The notes beneath the pieces were generated by a model. It did not search any database and was not told the origin of the DNA. It worked only from the letters and a program-made list of their open reading frames with translations. A stretch of 64,000 nucleotides of DNA. It comes from Isoetes taiwanensis. Taxonomy: Eukaryota; Streptophyta; Lycopodiopsida; Isoetales; Isoetaceae. Where the stretch lies: NCBI GenBank assembly GCA_021234155.1, contig JAJEKV010000080.1, forward strand, positions 3,829,867 to 3,893,866, read 5' to 3'. Below are positions 42,523-53,504 of the stretch, piece after piece (within the stretch, counting starts at the first letter, position 1; each line of letters begins with the position of its first letter). Position numbers and translations under genes: made by a program.

Positions 42523-45500
42523 ATGGATGGTGTAAAAACACTGATTCCAGCTTCAGTCCTTCCTCTCAGTCCAAAGCGCATGTCATCTCCAGAAGGTAGG
42601 TACATTCAACCTTTTCATTGGTCTCAAAAACTGTTCTTATCTCTAGTTCTCTTTCTTTCCTCTGCAGGAAATGGTGCAAAGATGTTGCATGTAGAGGGAA
42701 TTCACACAAGACATTCATCTGTTTCTGCAACTATGGGAGGAGTCGATGTTCTTGTAAAAGGTATGTAGATAAAATCTGAAATAGCGCCATGGCCATGGCA
42801 TCCTTCATTGTCTGAAAGATAAGGCATGGCAGTTGTAGACCATGTCTTTGGTTGTTTTTCTTTGTCCTTGATTCAGCTTTGGATGCTCTTTTCTACAGGT
42901 GCATTTAACTTACGGATGCCCTCCGACCTTGTCAATGGCAGAGAAAATGCCTGGTCTCCAGAGAGTGAGGGTTTCAACAAGTTTTCTTCAATAGAAATGT
43001 CGCCTGCTTGTGACAAACCAAATCCAACAAAAGGTCCCCCTTCTCAATTCAAAGAAAACCAAGGTACACTAGTCAAAGTGCATGCTTGTGATGTAGAGAA
43101 ACTGCCAGATACTAGAAAAAAGCATGGTGGCATACCCCTTGCAAATGGCAGATCCATGGATGCTACAAATGGTATGCCAATTAGTGTAAATTTGTGTGGA
43201 AATAGAGGCCCTGATGATGAGCCCAATGACTATGATAGTGGTTATGAGAATGCCAGTGTTTCCAGTTTTGATTTTCATCGTGAGAGAGCTGCGCATAGGT
43301 CTGTAGTTGCCGCTATGGCGAAGCCTGCGCCTTCTAAGTGGGATGATGCTGAGAAATGGCTAGTAAGTGCTCCTTCAGGAGATAGGAGCAAGGTGAAGAA
43401 TGGAGTGTCTCAGCCACAGGCATTGCCTAGCCATGCTCTTCTGAATGCAGGAAGAAAAGCATCAATGCTTGCACAACAGCAGGGACGCCCTGTGAAACCA
43501 GCCCCAAACAATATGTCCACACTTCATCAGCATATGTTGGACATGCCTAACTTGTCAAAACCAGGACTGAAGCCAGATGATGGCCTGGAGTATGACACTT
43601 CTTCTAGAATTATTGCAGAGAGGACCAAGAAAATAGATGTGGCAAAGTTTACCTTCATGCCTAGCCCATGTGCAGCCCCAAAAGCAAGATCAATGAGCTC
43701 CTTGGATTGTTACCCTATTGAAGATTTGGTTGGTATTGACCTTAGTGATACCAAAGACGTCAGAATGTCCCCTGAAGCTCTCCGAACAGAGAAGCCGACT
43801 TCAGATTTTCCTGTTTTTGGTGGTGAGTTCAATAAAGATGAGGCCTGTTTCCTAGGTAGGGCTAGGCAATGGTTTGAGAAAAAATCTTTACTGGAGAATT
43901 TCTAGCTAGTTGAATGTATTTCATTCATGTGTCTTGAGAAGATTGAGACCTACTAATGTTCATAAACTTCAATGCCTGCAGATAACCAGTCATCCTTTGA
44001 TCTCAATAAAAATGATGCACTGAGGACTCCAATTTCTCCGCATGAACCGAATCCGTATGCTCCGCCTCCAGGTTTGCGGTCTGTTTCAATGCGAGACATG
44101 GGAACTGAGATGACCCCTATAGCTAGCCAGGAACCATCAAGAACTGGAACCCCACTCAGGGCCACAACACCAACTATTAGAAGCCCTGTTTCTTCGAGGC
44201 CTTCGACTCCTGGAAGAGCAGTAGCTGTTGTCACCAAGGATGACACAGAAAAGAAAGCAGTCAATGTTGAGACTAATGAGAATGAACCAGAACTATCTGA
44301 GAAGGAATTGCATGCAAAAACAAGGCAGGAAATTCTTGCCTTGGGTGCACAGCTTGGGAAGGCAAATATCACAGCTTGGGCATCTCGTGAAGAAGAGGAG
44401 GAAGATGCCTCCAAGAGCCTAAAGAATATAGACTTAGAAGAGGTTAAGAAGAATATGCTAGAGAGCAAGGCCATTGCTTGGGAGGAAGCTGAAAAGTCCA
44501 AGTATATGGCAAGGTATGACCAAACCCTAATGTTTCCTCGCAGGTTACTAGAACCTATAATTCTGTTATAAGTTGACATTGTTGTTGATTGCAGATATAA
44601 AAGAGATGAAGCCAAGATTGCAGCTTGGGAGAATCATGAAAAAGCAAAGGCCGAGGCAGAAATGAGGAGAATTGAGGTATGACATAACTTGAAATGTTGT
44701 TTTCCTCTTCTTGCATTGTGTGAAACGTATGGAAAATATGCTCTAGGGCCTTGAAAAAAGAGAGAACCATATTTTAATAGGCAAAAGGAACATTTCTTGA
44801 GACCTGGTCTGCCGTATTCAAAGTTCTGTTTAAATTCAAATTCAAATTCAAACCATCGCTTTAGACGACCCAAATCCAGGTGCCCAATTGCTTTCACGAA
44901 GAACAGAGACTTGGAAAGGATCAAATCGAGCCCAGAGCTACATGGCTTTAAGAAATATTATTTATGCGTAGTTAAGTGGAATGGAAGTCTTAGAACGTGA
45001 GATCACGTGCCTGCTTTTAAAGATTGGCATCGAGGAGCAGGAAGGAGACAGGAACATCGCTATCATTCTGCCGACCGTGCTGCAGCGGAAGCATTTGAAA
45101 AATGTTTTGTTGCAGAAATCTGTCGGATCGGATTAAGCTCCCTCCTCCACCTCGTCCTCGGCATCGAAACGCTTACCCTAAAATAATGTGTTCCACATGC
45201 CGGGTCTGAAACCCTATTTTATCGCTGTACTCTGGCCATTTATTTACATTAAGAACATCACACTGCTTTTCTTCTTCTTTCTTTTATGAAAAACAATTGT
45301 TCACCTTTTTGAATGTTCATGTTTTCTATTCTAGAATGCTGTTTTTGGTGGTCCTTCACATTTTCTATTCCACATGTTGTTTTGAGGTTGTGTTCCATGT
45401 TTTGACACCACTACCTTCCACTCTTGCAGGTCAAAATCGAGCGAATGCGCGCCCATGCCCACGAGAACCTCATGAACAAGTTAGCTGCCACTCACCGCCG

Positions 45501-45654
45501 AGCCGAGGAACAACGCGCCGCTGCCGAAGCCCGCCGTAGTGAGCATGCTTCTAAAACTACCCAGCAAGTGGAGTTTATTCGCCAAACTGGGAGTGTGCCA
45601 CCCTCATCTTCTTCTTCATCGTGCTTCTCTTACTTATGTAGACTCTTTAGTTAA
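42523..45654 (+). CDS. Remorin family protein, six coding exons, about 642 aa
   Basis: Coding exons: 42523-42595, 42668-42760, 42899-43822, 43982-44513, 44595-44676 and 45430-45654. All introns are GT-AG and phases agree throughout (total 1,929 nt). Remorins are plant-specific plasma-membrane nanodomain proteins acting in signalling and cell-to-cell traffic. The C-terminal half is diagnostic: MRDMGTEMTPIASQEPSRTG, then the coiled-coil remorin domain (AKIAAWENHEKAKAEAEMRR, VKIERMRAHAHENLMNKLAA, HRRAEEQRAAAEARRSEHA). The end, SSSSCFSYLCRLFS, has two cysteines suited to S-acylation and membrane anchoring. A long N-terminal region (about 430 aa, with YDSGYENASVSSFDF) and the MRDMGTEMTP motif resemble the long group-6 remorins. 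The first intron is only 72 nt and in frame with no stop, so retention would add 24 residues. Expression is not shown. Confidence 0.9.
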
Positions 45655-45980
45655 TGCATATTAGTGCGTCATCCTTCGGGATGGGTTGTATATGGCCACA
45701 CCATGGGGAATCCAATAAATTTAGTTCTATTTGCACTATTTTCCATGTTGCAAACAAAATTCGCTATCCACATTAAAGAAGCCACGAGAACACCACCACT
45801 ACATAACAAAGTTAGTTAAATCTGTCAGCTCTAGAACTGGTATGGATAGAGATGTGAATACAATGAAGTAAACACGAGATACAATGTTTAGAAACATATT
45901 TCATAAATGATATTAATTGGATAAAGTAAGATAAAATAGATAGATCTTTAATGCATTTCAAAATGACCTCGAGATGAAGA
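45655..45980. repeat. Remorin 3' flank, copy A of three
   Basis: Begins ATGCATATTAGTGCGTC just after the stop codon and includes AATCCAATAAATTTAGTTC (possible poly(A) signal AATAAA) and CACATTAAAGAAGCCA. Related copies lie at about 46384-46740 and 47473-47670. Confidence 0.85.
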
Positions 45981-46228
45981 TAGATAAAAATGTAAAACTC
46001 CGAGTGAAATTCGTTTATTAAGATGAAATAAGTCATAACCGTTGTCAGGTTTATAAAGGTTGATGGTATAATTAAGATGAAATAAGTCATACAGTGACTA
46101 GATCCTTAAGGTATATCTACAAAAATAAAGATGAAATTTAATGGAACTCAGATAAGATAAAGTGAAGTGTATGACATAATTGGTGAATTGCAAGATGTTA
46201 TTGATATGCAGTAGCATACTTCAAAATC

Positions 46229-46330
46229 ACTCCGCCAGAGTGAGCATGCTTCTAGAACTACTGAGCAGGTGGAGCTTATTCATGAAACTGGGAGTGTGCT
46301 TCCTTCATCTTCTTCTTATGCTTCTCTTTA
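46229..46330 (+). pseudogene. Duplicated 3' end of the remorin last exon
   Basis: Matches about 45533-45645: GAGCATGCTTCTAGAACTAC, GAGCAGGTGGAGCTTATTCA and ACTGGGAGTGTGC, followed by TCTTCTTCTTATGCTTCTC. The read-through would give EHASRTTEQVELIHETGSV. It lacks the conserved first half of the exon and the cysteine end (ASLYLCRR replaces CFSYLCRLFS), so it is a partial tandem copy. Confidence 0.88.
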
Positions 46331-46340
46331 CTTATGTAGA

Positions 46341-46383
46341 CGATAAAATCATATTCTATTCTATTCTATTCTATTCTATTTAA
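46341..46383 (+). mobile_element. Extremely 5'-truncated (ATTCT)n LINE insertion
   Basis: CGATAAAATCATATTCTATT followed by the repeat tail sits inside the copied remorin 3' end, exactly where copy A has only ACTCTTTAGTT. About ten bases of LINE body plus the tail remain. Confidence 0.7.
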
Positions 46384-46740
46384 TTCATGCATATTAGTGC
46401 GTCGTTCTTTGAGATTAGTTGCATACAGCCACACCACGGAGAATCCAATAAATTTAGTTCTATTTGCACTATTTCCATGTTGTAAAAGAAATTCGCTATC
46501 CACATTAAAGAAGCCATGAATACACTACCACTACATAACAAAGTTAGATTTATCTAATCCAGCTCTAGGATGGATAGAGATGTGTACAACGAAGTAAATA
46601 TGAGACAATGTTTAGATCCATATTGCATAAATGATATTAATTGGGTGAATTAAGATAAAAATAGAGATCTTTAATTCATTTCATAAATGATCTCCAAATG
46701 AACATAGAGAAAGATGTAATTCTTTCATGACTTAAAGAAG
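46384..46740. repeat. Remorin 3' flank, copy B of three
   Basis: ATGCATATTAGTGCGTCGTTC, AATCCAATAAATTTAGTTC, CACATTAAAGAAGCCATG and GGATAGAGATGTG follow in the same order as in copy A. Confidence 0.85.
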
Positions 46741-47472
46741 TGAAACAAATAGTGGTATGGTTATATCACGTTCTGTCATGAAGCACAATTTGGAGATGTG
46801 GATTGCTTTAATTTGATTAGTTTTTTTTTTCTAAGACGCATAATGAATATAGGCCAATTGGCCTTTATGAACAGAGAAACCTTTACTTGTTTAGTCATTC
46901 GAAGACCATCCCTGGAATCAATAGGTTGCTCCCAATAGACAATTATAAAAAAAAAAAAGAAGAGAGAGAACTTTAGCCTTTATTTCATATGATATTTTGA
47001 GGCTAATGCATATGCACTTAAAAGGTACCAGAGGACCACCACCACCCCTCCCCCAAAAAAAGGGAGGAGGGGGGGTGGCGGGGAGGAAAAAGAGAAGGCA
47101 ATCATAAAAGACGGGTGAAATTGTTCTGTTATACAAGAAGGATAATCGATCAATTTTACCAAATATACACTTAAAATCACTCCTATAAAAGTATCCCATG
47201 ATACAAGAAGAAGACGAAATGCACGTCACCACTGTACCTGCACATCATAAACACTAGAACACAATGATAAGAAAACAAAATGGACCTTGATCCAAAAAAA
47301 TCCGGCTTTATGGCTTTGTTTGCCAGAATTTTTTTCTTTCTTTCGAGAAGATCATTCCTGAACCTTATGGTTACACAAGCTTTGTGGAAAGATTCTATCC
47401 ATTGGATTGAACAACCTTGCTTAAGGCATCAAGCGGATTTCGTTTTCAAGGCTTGCCTCACACAAACCTCAT
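46741..47472. other. Intergenic between flank copies
   Basis: Contains a poly(T) run near 46820, a poly(A)/AGAG tract near 46948-46970, and a mononucleotide-rich stretch at 47036-47095 (CCACCACCCC, AAAAAAAGGGAGGAGGGGGGG). No gene is recognised. Confidence 0.5.
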
Positions 47473-47670
47473 GAAATTTACTTCTCTTTGCACTATTTTC
47501 AATGTTCCACATTAAAGAAACCATGGGAACACCACCGCTACATAGGAAAGTTAGTTAAATTTGTATGATCCAGATCTGATCTGGAATGGATAGAGATGCG
47601 AACACAAAGAAGTAAATATGAAATACAATGTTTTGATCCATAAGGCATAAATGACAATAATTGGACGGAG
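47473..47670. repeat. Remorin 3' flank, copy C of three (partial)
   Basis: AAATTTACTTCTCTTTGCAC, CACATTAAAGAAACCATGGG, GGATAGAGATGCG and CATAAATGACAATAATTGGA correspond to copies A and B. The exon end and the first part of the flank are missing. Confidence 0.8.
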
Positions 47671-47776
47671 GCATCACACTGCAAGCACAGCGACACTCCA
47701 TGCCGCAGAAGATGCCATAGCCGAGCTAGATGCCACGTGTACGTACGTAATTCGCCCAGGCATTTATTACGTTTGT

Positions 47777-47919
47777 TAATTTCCGGCGGTCGGGATTCCG
47801 CCAGAAAAAGCCGGCGAACGCCGACCTCGGGGGCGCACTTTCGCGACTCCGCCGTTTCGTCGCGCCGCCGGGCGGGCGCCTGAATGTTTTCCGGCGGAAT
47901 CCCTCCCCGCCGGAAATTA
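47777..47919. mobile_element. GC-rich foldback MITE (143 bp)
   Basis: Ends AATTTCCGGCGG...CCGCCGGAAATT are inverted over about 30 bp (GGGATTCCGCC also matches GGCGGAATCCC). The interior is very GC-rich with CpGs (GCCGACCTCGGGGGCGCACTT) in AT-rich surroundings. Flanking TTA/TAT could be remnants of a 3-bp TSD, which is uncertain. No coding capacity. Confidence 0.7.
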
Positions 47920-48382
47920 TCTAATACATAAACTTCCTATACTAATCTTGTAAAAGAAGATGAAGCAATATTCTATTAGTCTAGTTGACTTGTGGCACAT
48001 TTTCAACAAGAATGCATCCACTATACAAACAATTGCATATTGAATATTGCTATCTTCATGGTATATATTATCCTCATGCTATATGGGATGATGGCAGCAC
48101 GCAGTAAGCCTTGACGAAAAAGCGACGCACGCGACGCAGTGTGGTGCTGAAGGCGGCAAAAGTGGCGATATTTGTTGTTGGTGTAATCTCCAGCTAAAGA
48201 AAATAATTTAATGCTCGTAATAGAAGGCAATAGCCAAATATGAAATATAATATCATATGCCAGATAGTTACTGTCAAATATATGTTATCTCCTGAACAAG
48301 CAACGACCCATTGCTCCTCCTTATGTAGAAAGAAGTAATAGTATCAAGTGAAAAGTTGAGGCAAATGTTCAATGTCACCTAC
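47920..48382. other. Intergenic, possible minus-strand last exon
   Basis: Minus-strand reading of about 48070-48200 is open (LEITPTTNIATFAAFSTTLRRVRR...). With no homology recognised and no fixed splice sites, it is only noted. Confidence 0.25.
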
Positions 48383-48538
48383 CTTCTTTCCATAAAGCAC
48401 CATCCTTTGCACTTTCTGCTAGAGCAAAGACACGCTTTAGACCTGTAACCATTGAAATAGTGGTAGCTACTACAGCTAACTGTAGCGTAGCACTCTTTCC
48501 AAGAGTAGTAGCCTTTGCCTTCATAGTTTCTCTGCTTG
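48383..48538 (-). CDS. Exon-like ORF, unidentified host gene (minus)
   Basis: Bounded on the minus strand by an acceptor (TTTTTATAG before the first base) and a donor (GAAG then GTAGGTGAC). One frame reads SRETMKAKATTLGKSATLQL and then AVVATTISMVTGLKRVFALA, ending ALWKE, which looks like a real alpha-helical protein segment. I do not recognise the family. Phase does not clearly join it to the other exon-like pieces. Confidence 0.35.
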
Positions 48539-48833
48539 CTATAAAAATGGCTTAAGTAGTTGGTGAAGCTATTAAAGCAGAGGAAGGTGACAACTGTATA
48601 TGGCTTATATTAATGCCTCCCACTAATTTTCTTTGTAATATAATCCAGCAGTGGCCGTTGTTCTGCTTTCCTTAATCCCTATAATAAAACAATGCGTGCT
48701 ACATGTACAATACACAAACTTCACGTGCACACATAATTCCAAGTATAACTAACTGATGCCATTAATAAAATTATGGCTAGTGAATGCCATTAGATGTCCA
48801 TAATGAACATGCATCTTTAGAGCGAGTACTCAC

Positions 48834-48911
48834 TGAAAATCAGTTGATGTTCCCTCTTTGTAGCAATGTGCGATATGTATCCGCTAGTAACTCTAGTGGT
48901 GAGAACATAAC
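48834..48911 (-). CDS. Exon-like ORF, unidentified host gene (minus)
   Basis: 78 bp between an acceptor-like TTTCTTGCAG and a donor-like GTGAGTACTC. The open frame reads YVLTTRVTSGYISHIATKRE and on to HQLIF. Intron signals are good, but the family is not recognised and no complete gene model could be built. Confidence 0.35.
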
Positions 48912-49489
48912 CTGCAAGAAATGTGGAAAAGGTTATAACAATAGTGAATAAGTTGCACATATATTGTAGTTGCCAGCTAACGGTATTATCAGGTAGCTAA
49001 GCAAAGAATTCTAGATGGCCCAATGTACGATAATCATTTACCAATCCGAAGCACACATTATTGCCTTATATACATGGGTTGTGTAGACCCTTCCCTCTGA
49101 TATGGCTATTTCACACAATCTAGCTTCAGAATAAAGCTCTCATGAATATTGAAGTTTGTGCAAATGTGTCAAAAAGCCAATATCTGAAATTCTTATCATG
49201 AGCAATGTAAAAAGTTCATGTTAAGTTCCATACTCCATGCTTCCCATCTTTTATTGTTTGCAACGCATGTTTCCCATCCTATCAAGGTGTTTACTTCATA
49301 AGTCTATTATCTAGTGATGGGCACCAAGCAGGGCCATCCATGATGTCATCTCTGATGTAACAGACATGCTACAAATCAGGTTTATTGCTTCATCAAGCTA
49401 GCCTACTCATCCAAACAGGTCGATCATACAACTATAATGTTCTGATCTTATTGATATTAAGTAAATTTGACGCGTTGAAACAAAAAGGT

Positions 49490-49640
49490 GACAAACTTCA
49501 TTTACAAGACAAGCATGGCTGCACGCTATTAGAGAACTGACTAAAGTAACTTCGTTCGGCATCATGCCCTAAAAATGTAACCTTTGAAACAGATGGAAGG
49601 CCTCAAGTCCATTTTTCTTTCCATGCTGGGTTAAAGATCA
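49490..49640 (-). pseudogene. PPR repeat remnant (minus)
   Basis: Minus-strand wording HGKKNGLEAFHLFQRLHF, stop, GMMPNEVTLVSSLIACSHAC, LVNE. This is the classic PLS-type PPR unit (G.EAL.LF..M...G..PNEVT..S.L.ACSHA.LV.E), with one in-frame stop. Confidence 0.75.
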
Positions 49641-50097
49641 AGACCGCAAAACTGAGCTCAAGAACGTAAGCATTTATATCCTCATAAATCAAACCAGGGC
49701 TGTGAATTTCTGGTAACAATTCTTTTTTAATGTAGTTGTGATGATGAAAATGGAGCGTTTCCTATGCATTTAAAGCTCCCTTATAGCCATTTCATTCTTG
49801 GCAGATTTAAGGAGAACCATTTCTCATCTTTTACTTTCTGAAGCAGAGGCTGTATGGGGCTTTTTTTGGACGACAGAAAGTATTGCTTTCTCTTTGTGAA
49901 GAATAGGAACTCGAACTAGCAACTCTGTTAAAAAAATAAGCCAGCCAAATTTTTATTAGACAAAAACAACTACATCTAGAGCATTGCTAAAGTTTCAATT
50001 ATTTATTGCCCAATGCCATAGCAGAAATGTTTGCTGCACATACAAGTTCCACTAAGACACTGCTAACTTGTGCTATAGCCGTTTTAGACATTAAAAA

Positions 50098-50120
50098 AAC
50101 TATTCTATTCTATTCTATTT
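50098..50120 (+). mobile_element. Isolated (ATTCT)n LINE tail
   Basis: TTAGACATTAAAAAAACTATTC followed by two more TATTC units and TTTT, matching the 3' end of the LINE family seen at 11604 and 46341. No LINE body is recognisable upstream. Confidence 0.5.
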
Positions 50121-50230
50121 TAATATTAGGTCTTAATAAGGGTGCTCATGCAGACAAGCACAATCGAGAAATTTCTTTTACAACTTCAAGCAAAACACGA
50201 CGTATTGTGTTCTAACTAGATTAGCTTAGA

Positions 50231-50383
50231 CTTAAATGTTGTATGGGCTCTGATTATGGTTTGATCTGCCACCACACTCAGCATTGCAGTTGGGTAAATC
50301 TCTAAATGAATTGCAGGTGTAAGAGCATAAGCACCAGCCCTTTCGCCATCCCCACCATCAAGGCAAACAACTTCTATGTAATA
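50231..50383 (-). CDS. Exon-like ORF, unidentified host gene (minus)
   Basis: After an acceptor-like ATTCTCAACAG the minus strand is open for about 50 codons: YYIEVVCLDGGDGERAGAYA, LTPAIHLEIYPTAMLSVVAD, QTIIRAHTTFK. The composition and wording look like a conserved protein, but I cannot name it. The donor side is unclear. Confidence 0.35.
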
Positions 50384-50856
50384 CTGTTGAGAATTATAGA
50401 TTATCAGTAAGCAACTAATGCAACATACAAAAACTATTTCCATGATATCCAAAAAAGTCCAATAGCACACTTCTTCAAAGATGAAATTAGCTCTAATGGA
50501 AAGTCGTTCTTATGGCTCCAATTTAACTGTCTCCCATTTCTAATCTGTAACTGTTTAGCATGCAAAAGCAAGTGTGCTAGAGTGATAAACACAAACAGGC
50601 CTGGATATGCTCCAACATGTATAAGGAATGCAAGCTACTTTAAAATCTTCAAGAACCTGTTGTCATGGAGACATGATTAACTCATATTCCAGTCTAGATA
50701 AAGAATGGGCCTATTTACTGCCTTCTACAACACCTTAGAAGTTGAATGAACTTTCTCTGTTCAAGAAAGAAACTGTCCAAGAAGTCATTCTCGTACGGTC
50801 ATGCAAAAGCACACATTAATAATCAAGAGCAACAACACTATCCAGTGATGACACAA

Positions 50857-51108
50857 CTATACATCATCGGTAAAAAAGTGATTTATAAGGATAGATCCTG
50901 AACTAGGATCCAAATGCACAATATCATAAAAACATCGTTGTGCAAGCTCAATGTTGCCAAGCATCCTGCAAAGACTAAGAAAGGTCTTCCAGCTACAAAC
51001 ATCAAGTAGCATGGCAATCAATATATGTGTTCTGCATCTCTAAAACACATGCCATGGCCAAGGAGTTCAACCATGCATTTATAGTGAAATATGCTATGTG
51101 TTATTTTA
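50857..51108 (-). pseudogene. PPR C-terminal (E-domain) remnant (minus)
   Basis: Minus-strand order: FHYKCMVELLGHGMCFRDAE, then after a break WKTFLSLCRMLGNIELAQRC, FYDIVHLDPSSGSILI and a stop. These match the HY.CMVDLLGRAG...EA and W..LL.ACR.HGN.EL...LDP.....YVL parts that close PLS-type PPR proteins. A frame slip between the two parts marks a pseudogene. Confidence 0.75.
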
Positions 51109-51239
51109 TGGCATTCTACAATTGACCGAAAATATCAACGGCCTTCATCCACCAGGCTTCCACGACAACTTGCACTAAGAATGCCAGTGTATGTAGCATG
51201 ATTTGACATGATGTAGATATTCTGCAGCCAATATAGCAT

Positions 51240-52829
51240 TCAGGACGTTCAAAGCCAAGATATACGGCCCCGGGGCGTATAATCAGACAATTCGTCAGCA
51301 GCACACGCCGCACGCCCCCCGACCGACGCGGTACGACATGTAGTTAAAGGGGTAGCCCCTAGGGGGCAACTTGCAAGGTATGTGCATTTATTAATGTGCA
51401 CATTTACCAATGTGCACATTTATCTAGGTGCACATTTTCCCATGTGGACACCTTTATGCCACCTAGCCATTAAAGGCAAGTGGGCCACACCCAATTATCC
51501 CACATGCTTAAAGGGATAATTGGAAACCCTAGCCCTAAACCCTTGTCTATTTAGGTAGGAGAAACCCTAACTTGCTATTTTCGTCCATAGGGTTTTAGAG
51601 CTCTGTTTTGCTCACTCAAAGGGTCAAAACCGCCTCCCAGGCTCTGTCTGAGCGAATTGCATCATTAGTTTTCCTTGTTGGCTCCATCTTCAAGCAGTTT
51701 AGCATGATGGTCGAACTCAAGTCAGGAGGAGCAACCCATGGATCAGGTATTTAGTCAATTTAATAGCCTAAACCGTCTTCCGGCCATTGTATCAAAGAGG
51801 GTTTAGCCTATTAAATTGCCCATAGTAGCCATCTAGATTCTCGGATCCTCAGACACTAACTAAAGAACCTAACTCTATGATATAGATTAGATCTAGTTCT
51901 TTAGTTCTTCCTGCGGATGTATATGGATGATGTATCTCTCGGTGAACTCCCTTGTATTGGGAAGGGGGGTAGAGGCCCTAAAGCTTGGTAGTTGATGCTC
52001 CTAGATTAGCCTCCCTAGCACACTGTAGATTCGGCCTGTGTACAAGAGCCTCACCTGGTTGTGGGTGAAGGGGCCAGACTGGCTGAGAAGGAGGTTCATG
52101 TTCTGACTCTTGAACGATCCCTCTGGTGTGTAAGGCCTACCGGGGATCATTGTGACTAGGTCTAATGGCTTATCACTGAGTGCGGGTAAGGCATGGGCTC
52201 GACACCCGTGAAGTGGTGTTCACTTTCCAGTGGGTTCAGTCGAACAAGGGCAGTGGCCCTCTAGTCACCTCGAGTCAGCATGTAGATCTCTGGAGGGAGT
52301 GATACCTACCTGCCCCATCGGAACTGGGGAGATGCAACCCAGGAATAGCCCCTCTGGCTATGCATCTGGCGGGCTACAGTCGGGTCCCAACACCTTTCAG
52401 CCTACTCTGCAAAGTGTGCACAGGAGGGGCGGTTGGAGTGGACAACCCTATGCCATGTTCATATGCCAGCCAAATCCATCGCCATGAATGAATGCCGCAG
52501 GCGGGACGGGGAGACCCAAGCCGCCGGGCCATCCCTTCGAAGTGAGGAGCCTTGGGTAGGATCTCCCACATGTATTGTGCTGATCTTTGTCTATGCAGAT
52601 GTTGATGTGGATATGTGATGATATTGTTACTGACAAGTATGTTTACGCTTCTGCAGCTAAGTAGGCCCTGAGGGAGACGGGGTAAAATGACCCCTTCACT
52701 CTTCCCATCGGGGACCCAAGACGGTCCGCGATGATATGTGGAGGGCCCCAGATCAAGATGGAGTCGGGTATGGGGATGAACTCTGTTTGCATACGGTGAG
52801 TGCACCGTGATATGTAGTAGGGGCGTCCA
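51240..52829 (+). repeat. 5' LTR of the second element
   Basis: Starts about TCAGGACGTTC (worn TGTGACGTTCC) and ends GGGGCGTCCA. It is colinear with the LTRs at 23193 and 34750, including TAGCCCCTAGGGGGCAACTT and CCATTAAAGGCAAGTGGGCC. The exact first base is uncertain. Confidence 0.88.
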
Positions 52830-52834
52830 TCCGG

Positions 52835-52847
52835 TGGTATCGTGAGC
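52835..52847 (+). promoter_or_regulatory. Primer-binding site, slightly mutated
   Basis: TGGTATCGTGAGC is TGGTATCAGAGC with a change and an inserted base, followed by the same AATGTTCTTGGAGACC as in the first element. Confidence 0.8.
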
Positions 52848-53040
52848 AATGTTCTTGGAGACCAAGAGCAAAGCATCGACCATGCTCCCAAATAGTACTA
52901 ACTTGATAGGATCCTCAAACCCGAGAAAAGTGGGAATTTTTTTCTCATTTTGTAGTTTATGCTAAGCTAGTAACGATTAAGTGAATTGGAACATAATAAG
53001 ACTAAAAACAAGTTGAGCCAAAGCCTTCTAAGGCAGGTGG

Positions 53041-53102
53041 TCTCACACGCCGCTACTGGTCTAAAACAAAACTCCGGTTTTTGAACGAGAACGCGTGTGA
53101 GA
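53041..53102. repeat. Hairpin H1' upstream of ORF1
   Basis: Arms TCTCACACGC and GCGTGTGAGA pair perfectly. The variant pair CACGC/GCGTG differs from CAGCT/AGCTG of the first element and from CACGT/ACGTG of its sisters. Confidence 0.92.
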
Positions 53103-53229
53103 CATTGGGCCAAGAAGACCTTAAAACTTGATGAATTTTAGAAAAGTAACATGGTAAATTGAGTTCTAAGGTAGGATTTAGTTAGAATAGTATGTTTCAA
53201 TCATGTAAATTAATCAAAAATGTACAATG

Positions 53230-53294
53230 TCTCACACGTCGCGTCTGGTCTAAAAATAAAACTCCAGTTTTTGAACGAGGTGCAACGTGTGAGA
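53230..53294. repeat. Hairpin H2' upstream of ORF1 (65 bp)
   Basis: Arms TCTCACACGT/ACGTGTGAGA, with inner AAAACTCCAGTTTT. Confidence 0.95.
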
Positions 53295-53396
53295 CCAGTG
53301 CTTATAAAAACTCTGAAATAAGTGTATGTTTTAAGTCAATAGGTGCCCTGGCACGTTAAATAGAGCAACTTGAATTTTGACCTAAAATTGCCCAAG

Positions 53397-53406
53397 CTAT
53401 AAATAG
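53397..53406 (+). promoter_or_regulatory. TATA box for ORF1
   Basis: CTATAAATAG lies 99 bp before the ORF1 ATG, within CCCAAGCTATAAATAG kept in both elements. Confidence 0.7.
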
Positions 53407-53504
53407 GCGTAGACCCCCTCATTTTTATGCGTTCCTTTAGAAATCTGCGCCCCGCCCCTAAGGCAATCTTTGGCGCCCGACATCGGATTGACGAGCCGTC
53501 GAAC

